A stretch of DNA of 7,775 nucleotides from assembly GCA_000403035.1 (NCBI GenBank), contig AQSL01000068.1, positions 1 to 7,775 of the forward strand, written 5' to 3'. The position numbers were made by a program, and so were the translations under genes. Source of the stretch: Candidatus Latescibacter anaerobius SCGC AAA252-E07 (GTDB lineage Bacteria; Latescibacterota; Latescibacteria; Latescibacterales; Latescibacteraceae). Of the stretch, positions 1 through 5,530 are shown in pieces. The notes below the pieces were generated by a model. The model saw only the letters and a program-made list of their open reading frames with translations. It had not been told where the DNA came from and did not search any database. How positions within the stretch are numbered: the first letter of the stretch is position 1; each line of letters begins with the position of its first letter.

Positions 1-20
1 AGAAGGGAAATTTAGGCAGG

Positions 21-69
21 GTGGTCATCCCCCTCTCTTTTCAAGAGAGGGGGAACGAGGGGGTGAGTT
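21..69 (+). repeat. Palindromic intergenic repeat, copy 1
   Basis: A 49-nt element with a perfect 12-bp hairpin: arm TCCCCCTCTCTT at 28-39, 3-nt loop, arm AAGAGAGGGGGA at 43-54. It is followed by a conserved tail ending in GGGGGTGAGTT (59-69). A near-identical copy lies in the opposite orientation at 7669-7715 and a decayed copy at 7728-7767. No T-run follows the right arm, so it does not look like a standard intrinsic terminator, though it could still stop or stabilise transcripts arriving from outside the window. It resembles a dispersed REP- or MITE-like intergenic repeat; its family is not identified. Confidence 0.75.
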
Positions 70-118
70 ATTAAAAAACAACTACTTAAAAACTGGCAGT
101 TTGTTAATTTCTGCATGT

Positions 119-148
119 TTGCTGTTTTAAACAGATAACCGTTATAAT
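119..148 (+). promoter_or_regulatory. Possible distal sigma-70-type promoter
   Basis: A perfect TATAAT at 143-148 is preceded at 18 nt by TTGCTG (119-124), a weak -35 match with only 3 of 6 positions. Two short inverted repeats lie close by: CTGTTTTAAACAG at 122-134, inside the spacer, and GAAAAGACTTTTC at 170-182, just past the expected start point. Transcription from here would give a leader of roughly 270 nt before the CoA-transferase gene. The -10 match is seen directly; promoter activity and operator function are inference, since AT-rich DNA gives such matches by chance. Confidence 0.3.
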
Positions 149-297
149 ATATTTCATACAGGGGTGCGTGAAAAGACTTTTCGCCGCCCTTTCGGCACAC
201 CCTTTATAAACCACGCAACACGAACAACAAATAGTTTGTAATCCACTCGTCACCGGATAAACTTACGAGAGAGGCATTTCGAAAATTCAGATTATAG

Positions 298-326
298 TTG
301 CCAAACCAAAATATCCACTATATTTT
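298..326 (+). promoter_or_regulatory. Possible proximal sigma-70-type promoter of the CoA-transferase gene
   Basis: TTGCCA at 298-303 matches 5 of 6 bases of the -35 consensus. With a 17-nt spacer it is followed by TATTTT at 321-326 (4 of 6); the overlapping TATATT at 319-324 is a closer -10 match but at 15-nt spacing. Transcription would start near 333, about 95 nt before the chosen ATG. It is the better placed of the two promoter candidates upstream of this gene. Apart from these candidates and the repeat at 21-69, I see no gene or RNA structure in 1-426. Confidence 0.4.
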
Positions 327-411
327 AATATTATTACTGTTATCATAAGCTTTGTAACCTGTGAGTAATACGTCCGTAGAGATTTTTTTTGAAAGCTCCA
401 CCATCTGTGAT

Positions 412-416
412 GGGAG
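412..416 (+). promoter_or_regulatory. Ribosome binding site deciding the CoA-transferase start
   Basis: GGGAG lies 10 nt before ATG 427. The earlier in-frame GTG at 361 has no purine-rich stretch in front of it (the preceding bases read gctttgtaacct). The 22 residues it would add do not resemble the family's N-terminus, which normally begins close to the NWQxIYxxK motif found right after ATG 427. Confidence 0.55.
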
Positions 417-426
417 TCCGGTTTCT

Positions 427-2295
427 ATGTCCAACTGGCAGGATATTTATAATAAACGTTTAATGAGCGCTGGTGATGCTATCGGGAAAATCCACAGCGG
501 AAGCCGTGTGTTTCTCGGTTCCGGGTGTGCAGAACCCCAGCATCTGCTGTATGAACTTGTAAACCAGGGCGGAAACACCGACCGTCTCCATGATGTAGAA
601 ATTGTTCACATACTTACGATTGGAAATGCACCGCATGCAGAGCGAAGATTCGCCCGTCATTTCCGGCACAATTCATTATTCGTGGGAAGCGGTGTCCGGG
701 ATGCAGTGTACGAGGGTGTCGCCGATTACACACCCATTTTTCTCTCCGAGATACCGGGCATGCTCAGAAGCGGTCGAATGCCCCTTGATGCGGCACTTCT
801 TCAGGTAAGCACGCCGGACCGTTACGGCTTCTGTTCCTTTGGAATTTCTGTTGAGGCACATAAAGCTGCTGCCGAAGCGGCAGAGCTGGTCATTGCACAG
901 GTCAATCCGCAAATGCCCCGTACCCTCGGTAACAGCTTTATCCATGTGAACGAACTGGACTGTGTAGTCGAGCATGAAGAGGAACTCATCGAGGTTCCGC
1001 CTTCACCTCCTGACGAAGTCTCGAAATCTATTGCACGTTATATTACCCGTCTTGTTGAAAATGGGTCCACCATTCAGGTGGGCATCGGTAAAATTCCCAA
1101 TGCTGTTCTGCACTATCTTGCAGATAAAAAAGACCTGGGAGTACATACCGAGATGATCTCCGATGGTATTATTGACCTTATTGAAGCCGGCGTCGTTAAT
1201 AACTCGAAAAAAACCTTCCATCCGGGAAAGATTCTCGCCGCATACTGTATCGGAACCCGCCGTCTTTACGATTATGTTGATAACAATCCCATGTTTGAAT
1301 TTCACCCCACCGACTATAACTCATGGCCCATAAATATTGCAAAGAACAGGAAAATGGTTGCAATCAACACCGCACTCGAAGTCGATTTGACAGGTCAGGT
1401 GTGTGCCGGATCTCTCGGCTATAAAATCTACAGCGGCATCGGAGGCCAGGCGGATTTCATGCGTGGAGCCGCTCTTGCGCCGGAGGGCAAACCAATCATT
1501 GCACTTCCATCCACAGCGAAAAAAGGGACGGTTTCACGTATTGTGCCGCACCTGACCGAGGGTGCAGGTGTCGTAACCACACGTGGTGATGTCCACTATA
1601 TCGCAACAGAGTACGGTGTTGCCTATCTCCACGGAAAGAGTATCCGTGAACGGGCTGTGTCTCTCATCAACATCGCCCACCCGAAGTTCAGGGATGAGTT
1701 AATGGCTCAGGCAAAGGCTCTCAAATACCTGTTCGAAGATCAGATCATCCACTGCGAGGCTGTGTATCCGTTTGAAATTGAGCATTCCATGAATTTCGGG
1801 GATATAGAACTGTTTTTCCGGCCTGTCAAACCAAGCGATGAACGTCTGCTGCAGGAATTTCTCTACCATCTCTCAGAAAAGTCTGTTTACCAGCGTTTCT
1901 TCCAGAATATGAAGGCATTTCCCCATGACCTCGCCCAGAACATGGTTGCCCTTGATCACCGTGAAAAAATGGGTATTGTCGGTGTTCTCGGTAATCCGGG
2001 TAACGTCCGGATTATCGCCAACGGTCAATGGATACTCGATGTAAACAGGAATACTGCCGAGGTTGCATTTGCGGTAGCTGATAAATATCAACGAAGAGGC
2101 ATCGGCACACACCTCCTCAAATTAATGATGCGTATCGCAAAAGAACAGAGGATTCACGGGTTTGAAGCCTCGGTTATCGGCGGCAATGTCGCTATGATGA
2201 ATGTTTTTAAAAAGAGTTCTTGCGTACTGCATACGAAATACGATTCTGGAATGTATACCCTCTCGTTCTGCTTCGATGAAAGAATTACCTCCTAG
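427..2295 (+). CDS. Acetyl-CoA hydrolase/4-hydroxybutyrate-CoA-transferase-type enzyme fused to a GNAT acetyltransferase domain
   Basis: A 622-aa protein with two parts. Residues 1 to about 450 are a family I CoA-transferase of the acetyl-CoA hydrolase/4-hydroxybutyrate CoA-transferase type, which moves CoA between acyl-CoA and a carboxylic acid, usually with acetyl-CoA as partner. Visible marks are NWQDIYNK (3-10), the Glu in VHTEMISDG (E242), which aligns with the catalytic Glu of this family, SGIGGQADFMRGA (336-348) and ATEYGVAYLHG (393-403). Residues about 458-617 are a GNAT domain with the acetyl-CoA-binding QRRGIG (555-560). The domain's opening, FRPVKPSDERLLQEF followed by LSEKSVYQRFF, is the form seen in Pat-type protein acetyltransferases. 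Cytoplasmic; no signal peptide or membrane segment. Start chosen at ATG 427 (GGGAG upstream); GTG 361 would give 644 aa. Its 3' end faces the mobBA gene. The acid substrate and the acetylated target cannot be read from the sequence. The last residues may result from a frameshift (see 2280-2450). Confidence 0.9.
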   Translation: MSNWQDIYNKRLMSAGDAIGKIHSGSRVFLGSGCAEPQHLLYELVNQGGNTDRLHDVEIVHILTIGNAPHAERRFARHFRHNSLFVGSGVRDAVYEGVADYTPIFLSEIPGMLRSGRMPLDAALLQVSTPDRYGFCSFGISVEAHKAAAEAAELVIAQVNPQMPRTLGNSFIHVNELDCVVEHEEELIEVPPSPPDEVSKSIARYITRLVENGSTIQVGIGKIPNAVLHYLADKKDLGVHTEMISDGIIDLIEAGVVNNSKKTFHPGKILAAYCIGTRRLYDYVDNNPMFEFHPTDYNSWPINIAKNRKMVAINTALEVDLTGQVCAGSLGYKIYSGIGGQADFMRGAALAPEGKPIIALPSTAKKGTVSRIVPHLTEGAGVVTTRGDVHYIATEYGVAYLHGKSIRERAVSLINIAHPKFRDELMAQAKALKYLFEDQIIHCEAVYPFEIEHSMNFGDIELFFRPVKPSDERLLQEFLYHLSEKSVYQRFFQNMKAFPHDLAQNMVALDHREKMGIVGVLGNPGNVRIIANGQWILDVNRNTAEVAFAVADKYQRRGIGTHLLKLMMRIAKEQRIHGFEASVIGGNVAMMNVFKKSSCVLHTKYDSGMYTLSFCFDERITS

Positions 2296-2450
2296 AAAAC
2301 TCCTCCGGTTTTTCAGCAGAAGATGAGCAAAACAACCTCATACCGGATACCAGGCAGTATTTTAAAAAATCAAACTCTTTTGGTGCGGATACAGAGCGGT
2401 TCCTGCAGAAATTATTTGAGAAAAAAGAGCTTACAAGAAACGTGAAATAA
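2280..2450 (+). other. Open -1 frame after the CoA-transferase gene; possible lost C-terminal extension
   Basis: After the stop at 2293-2295, the -1 frame is open from 2280 to a TAA at 2448-2450, about 56 codons, with no ATG, GTG or TTG of its own. Its translation is charged and helix-like towards the end (DTERFLQKLFEKKELTRNVK). The frame would join the upstream gene if the AAA run at 2279-2281 had one more A: ...CFDE would continue as KNYLLENSSGFSAED instead of RITS-stop. It could be a decayed extension, a base-calling error in a homopolymer, or a chance open stretch. I do not recognise the peptide. No rho-independent terminator (GC hairpin plus T-run) is visible on either strand in the 2296-2457 gap between the convergent genes. 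Confidence 0.3.
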
Positions 2451-2457
2451 AAAAGAA

Positions 2458-3489
2458 TCAACGCTTTCTTTCTCTTTTTGTGTTGACATTTTTCCATGCG
2501 GCTGACACCTGTTCCGGAGGTGTGGGATTGATAACTTTCCGGTTATCAGAGATTCTTGCCGGGCGGTAATCACCCTGCGCCGCCAGATTTTCCAGCAAAC
2601 TATGTGAGCGAACGTCATAGTAGGCCAGGAGCGGCTCGAGGCCCTTGCTTTCACGCAATGCCGGAATCACAGCCCAGACACCGGGCCTGCGGTTGGAAAG
2701 AAGCCATCTCAACGACCCCTCGGTCAGGTCGGGCAGATCACACGCCGTAATAAGCCAGGATACAGAGGGCACCCAGCGCATGGCGGCAAGTATTCCGGAC
2801 ATGGGACCCCGGATGACCGGCACATCGGGCAGACGGATAATACCGTTCAACTTCTCCGGAATTTCTCCGGCGCCGACAACAACCACCTTTTCCACAACGC
2901 TCTTCATCAGGTCGATGGTAGTTTCAAGCCATGTTTTTCCTTGCTCGCAAATGAGATGCTTGGGCATACCCATACGTGAGCTGTCACCGCCGATAAGAAC
3001 ACACCCATACACCGGTGTTTTCAGCCACTGTTCCGGAAGCCACCCGTTAAGTATCGACATCACAGTACCGGCACGGTCGATGGTACGCGGCAGGACCGCA
3101 GTCATTCCATCCGCACCATTCGGGGGCTCACTCTCACCCTCTGAGAGAAGCCACACCTTCGATATCGGCGCGTTCCCTCTTCCCTCAACGAGTACAAGAT
3201 CATAGTGACAGCACAACGAAAGCAATGTGGGCGATAATTCGAAGTTATCCGGTGCATGAAACCGGAAAAATGTTTCGTGATGTCCCTGGAGATAGACATC
3301 GGCGCCGGATTTGAAAAACCTGTCGCTGTCTTTACCGGGATGGTCGACAGCAACCCCGTGAGCGCCATGTTTAACAACAGCAACCTTCAGCCCCTGTGCA
3401 GACAGGCGCAAAACAAGCTGCTCGATAAGGATTGTTTTCCCGGCACCGCTGTGCCCGTAAATACCGAAACATGGTAGATCAGCAAGCAT
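2458..3489 (-). CDS. mobBA: MobB-MobA fusion: molybdopterin-guanine dinucleotide biosynthesis adaptor and molybdenum cofactor guanylyltransferase
   Basis: A 343-aa bifunctional protein. The N-terminal part (to about residue 150) is MobB, a GTP-binding P-loop adaptor: Walker A GHSGAGKT at 12-19, VVKHGAHG near 38-45, DHPGKDSDRFFKSGAD near 49-64, and LVLVEGRG at 98-105. The C-terminal part is MobA, which transfers GMP from GTP to molybdopterin to make the MGD form of the cofactor: LIGGDSSRMGMPK at 165-177 (the nucleotide-binding signature), GPMSG at 228-232 and CDLPD at 250-254. Both halves look intact. The start is ATG 3489; an in-frame GTG at 3498 would add three residues, and neither has a clear Shine-Dalgarno. 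It lies 163 nt behind the formate dehydrogenase subunits on the same strand, so it probably supplies that enzyme's guanylated cofactor. It may be read through from the operon or have its own promoter; no strong one is visible. The C-terminus is basic (TKRERKR). Confidence 0.92.
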   Translation of the reverse strand: MLADLPCFGIYGHSGAGKTILIEQLVLRLSAQGLKVAVVKHGAHGVAVDHPGKDSDRFFKSGADVYLQGHHETFFRFHAPDNFELSPTLLSLCCHYDLVLVEGRGNAPISKVWLLSEGESEPPNGADGMTAVLPRTIDRAGTVMSILNGWLPEQWLKTPVYGCVLIGGDSSRMGMPKHLICEQGKTWLETTIDLMKSVVEKVVVVGAGEIPEKLNGIIRLPDVPVIRGPMSGILAAMRWVPSVSWLITACDLPDLTEGSLRWLLSNRRPGVWAVIPALRESKGLEPLLAYYDVRSHSLLENLAAQGDYRPARISDNRKVINPTPPEQVSAAWKNVNTKRERKR

Positions 3490-3513
3490 AAAAATCACGT
3501 ATAATTGGAACGG

Positions 3514-3523
3514 GTAACGTTAC
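3514..3523. other. Perfect 10-bp palindrome upstream of mobBA
   Basis: GTAACGTTAC is a perfect dyad 25 nt upstream of the mobBA start. On the minus strand, a TTGTAA overlapping its upstream edge is followed after 16 nt by TATACG, right at the gene start. If used as a promoter, this would give an almost leaderless transcript. An operator role is only a guess; a 10-bp palindrome arises by chance fairly often. Confidence 0.2.
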
Positions 3524-3644
3524 AAGATTTGGTATTCAAACAGCTCTTTCTTTCGACGGCGAAACGTTCATTCTCCGTTCAGTTGTATATATATCGAGCA
3601 GAAAGCTTCGAGAATGTGGATTTTAAAGGTTTTACAAACCATCA

Positions 3645-3665
3645 TGAAACAAACCGATTGTTTCA
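3645..3665 (-). terminator. Hairpin across the stop codon of the flavin subunit gene
   Basis: TGAAACAA (3645-3652), a 5-nt loop and TTGTTTCA (3658-3665) form a perfect 8-bp stem that includes the TGA stop of the upstream gene (3663-3665). A second small dyad, GGTTT-TAC-AAACC, follows at 3628-3640. The stems are AT-rich and no T-run follows, so this is not a standard intrinsic terminator. It may be a partial terminator or a processing or stability element that lowers mobBA expression relative to the enzyme subunits. The rest of the 3499-3662 gap shows no gene. Confidence 0.25.
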
Positions 3666-4499
3666 CACCGCCTTTTCCTTCACCGGAAATTCTTTCAGCT
3701 GTTCATACGAGAAAACAGGGCCGTCCACACAGACAAACTTCATACCGATGTTGCAGTGTCCGCATTTGCCAATCCCGCATTTCATGTAGCGTTCAAGGGT
3801 AACAAAGATATTTTGAGGCATGAACCCCGACTGGAGGAGTTTCACAATAACAAATTTAATCATGACCGGCGGGCCGCAGACAAATGCGGCACTGTTATGG
3901 GGAGACATGTCGGTTTTATCCCATAACTTTGTTACCACTCCGATATTTCCGGTCCAGGTTTCATCAGGAGTATCAACGGTGAGAAGAACTTCGGTCTCAG
4001 AGATTTCCTGCCATTCTGTAAGCTCTTCCTTGAAACAGAGTTCATCCGGCGTTTTGGAGCCGTACAGTATCGTAATCCTCCCGAAATCTTTACGATTCTC
4101 AAATACAGCGTTTATCAGACTTCTCAGAGGGGGCAAACCGATACCTCCGGCAATGAAAAACAGGTTTTTTCCCCCGGTCTCTTCGAACGGAAACGAATTG
4201 CCATAGGGGCCTCTGATATACAACCTGTCGCCGGGCTTCAAATCATTAATCGCCCTTGTTAGTTTCCCGGCAGACCGTATGGTGAACTCAAGATACCCCT
4301 GACGTCCGGGAGATGATGTTATGGATATGGGCGCTTCCCCGATCCCCGGTAAAGACACCTCGGCAAACTGTCCCGGTTTATAGGTAAAAACATCGGCTGC
4401 AGCGCTGTCTTCGAATACCACTCTATGCGTTATTGTGTCAAAACTCTCACGTTGCATCGAATCGATACGAACCGGAAAAGGAATATACTCATTTTTCAT
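3663..4499 (-). CDS. FAD/NAD(P)-binding 2Fe-2S electron-transfer subunit (sulfhydrogenase gamma/AsrB type)
   Basis: A 278-aa flavin reductase-like subunit that should pass electrons between the complex and NAD(P)(H). FAD-binding part: KPGQF at 41-45, EAPISITSSP at 55-64 and RGPYGNSFP at 96-104. NAD(P)-binding part: FIAGGIGLPPLRSLI at 115-129 and VCGPPVM at 207-213. The C-terminus has four cysteines, C241, C246, C249 and C257 (CX4CX2CX7C), the 2Fe-2S motif seen in PyrK/dihydroorotate dehydrogenase B electron-transfer subunits, soluble hydrogenase gamma subunits and AsrB. Its length fits those families (about 270-290 aa). Its ATG overlaps the stop of the dicluster subunit gene by 4 nt (ATGA), with GAAGAGG about 10 nt upstream, so translation is probably coupled. 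NADH versus NADPH preference cannot be decided by eye. Soluble; no membrane segment seen. Confidence 0.9.
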   Translation of the reverse strand: MKNEYIPFPVRIDSMQRESFDTITHRVVFEDSAAADVFTYKPGQFAEVSLPGIGEAPISITSSPGRQGYLEFTIRSAGKLTRAINDLKPGDRLYIRGPYGNSFPFEETGGKNLFFIAGGIGLPPLRSLINAVFENRKDFGRITILYGSKTPDELCFKEELTEWQEISETEVLLTVDTPDETWTGNIGVVTKLWDKTDMSPHNSAAFVCGPPVMIKFVIVKLLQSGFMPQNIFVTLERYMKCGIGKCGHCNIGMKFVCVDGPVFSYEQLKEFPVKEKAV

Positions 4500-5530
4500 G
4501 TTTTGACCGCCTCTTCAATAACCTGAATAATACCGATATCGACAGGACAGCTTGCAAGACATCTGCCGCACCCGACACAACCGCTCATACCGGTTGTGAG
4601 ATAATCATACTTGAGTTTATGTTCATATCTTCTGGAAATCCTGACAGCTTTCTGTTGACGGGGGTTGTGCCCGCTTGCTTCACGGGTATATCCCTCGAAT
4701 ACACAGGCATCCCAGTTACGGTATCTCGTACCTTTCCCGGACTTCTGAACATCAAACACATTAAAACAGGTACAGGTAGGGCAGACATAAAGACATCCCC
4801 CGCATAAGATACACCGTTCGGCAATTCTCTCGTACGTTTCTTGAGGTATTTTGTCCTCGCAGAACATGTTCACCGCTTTTTTGAAATCCACGTTTCTTTT
4901 CACAGCATCCCCAGCGGCCTTTTTTGCATTTTCTGCACGGGCTGACAGGTCTTCCGGGGCATCCTCAAAATAGCCGCTGTAAACTGCAACAAACTCCCCG
5001 CCTTTTTCCGAACCAATCTCAACATAATACGAATCGCCAATATCGGTCATTTGAAGGTCGTAACCGTCTTTGAGAAACGGCCCCGTTTCAGTCGATGTAC
5101 AGAAACATTCCCTCGGCGGTGTCTTGCACCCGACAAGCACAAGCAGTCTGTCTTCCGTTCTGTTCAGATAGTAGATATCCTCAAAATTTCTTTGGAAAAA
5201 TGCATCAACGAACAGCATCCCTTTGAGGTCGCATGCCCGTATGCCGAATACAAGCTTTCCGGAAGGCTGCGGGACGGTCTCGGTAATCGTTGTTTCCTGA
5301 AACTCGAACAGCGATTCCAGTTGCGGGAAACCGATCGTTTTGGGCGGGATTACAAGCTCTTTATAGTCCAGGTTCATCCGGTCAAGAGATTCGCTTCTAT
5401 TGTCATCGGTGAGTTTCACGAAATGGACATCTCCTGCCATGTTTTCCACCGGGACATAGGTTTCCCGCTCCCCCGAAGCTTCCAGGCAGAGATCCCTGAT
5501 TCTATCCTTTTTCAGTACACATGATTTCAT
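4496..5530 (-). CDS. 4Fe-4S dicluster electron-transfer subunit (sulfhydrogenase beta/AsrA type)
   Basis: A 344-aa iron-sulfur protein expected to wire the formate dehydrogenase subunit to the flavin subunit. Two C-terminal 4Fe-4S motifs are visible: CILCGGCLYVCP (C240, C243, C246, C250) and CVGCGRCLASCP (C318, C321, C324, C328). The region before them has the family's further conserved cysteines, in GIRACDLKG (96-104) and in CKTPPRECFCTS (C135, C142, C144), and C276 in NWDACVFEG. Length and layout match AsrA of anaerobic sulfite reductase and the beta subunit of soluble NiFe sulfhydrogenases, but no sulfite reductase or hydrogenase gene is in the window. Both ends overlap their neighbours by 4 nt (ATGA), which indicates a single co-translated unit. 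Only a weak purine stretch (GAGA) precedes its ATG, consistent with translational coupling. Cytoplasmic; no signal peptide. Confidence 0.9.
   Translation of the reverse strand: MKSCVLKKDRIRDLCLEASGERETYVPVENMAGDVHFVKLTDDNRSESLDRMNLDYKELVIPPKTIGFPQLESLFEFQETTITETVPQPSGKLVFGIRACDLKGMLFVDAFFQRNFEDIYYLNRTEDRLLVLVGCKTPPRECFCTSTETGPFLKDGYDLQMTDIGDSYYVEIGSEKGGEFVAVYSGYFEDAPEDLSARAENAKKAAGDAVKRNVDFKKAVNMFCEDKIPQETYERIAERCILCGGCLYVCPTCTCFNVFDVQKSGKGTRYRNWDACVFEGYTREASGHNPRQQKAVRISRRYEHKLKYDYLTTGMSGCVGCGRCLASCPVDIGIIQVIEEAVKT

Noticed and set aside
12..200. 62-codon minus-strand open frame at the left edge
   Set aside because: Its C-terminal part (HPLVPPLLKREGDDH) is just a translation of the palindromic repeat, and the rest covers the AT-rich promoter-like region. 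No ribosome site or family resemblance.
361..426. GTG 361 as the start of the CoA-transferase gene
   Set aside because: No Shine-Dalgarno in front of it, and the added residues do not look like the family N-terminus; ATG 427 has GGGAG upstream and begins at the conserved NWQ motif.
2296..2457. Bidirectional terminator between the convergent genes
   Set aside because: No GC-rich hairpin followed by a T-run is visible on either strand, only A-rich stretches.
2645..3205. 186-codon open frame on the plus strand opposite mobBA
   Set aside because: It is antisense to the well-supported MobB-MobA protein and has low-complexity, Ser/Pro/Arg-rich translation typical of shadow frames.
3583..3597. ModE-like operator (TATATATATCGA stretch) upstream of mobBA
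   Set aside because: Only one AT-rich half with no matching second half at a suitable distance; not enough to claim a molybdate-responsive site.
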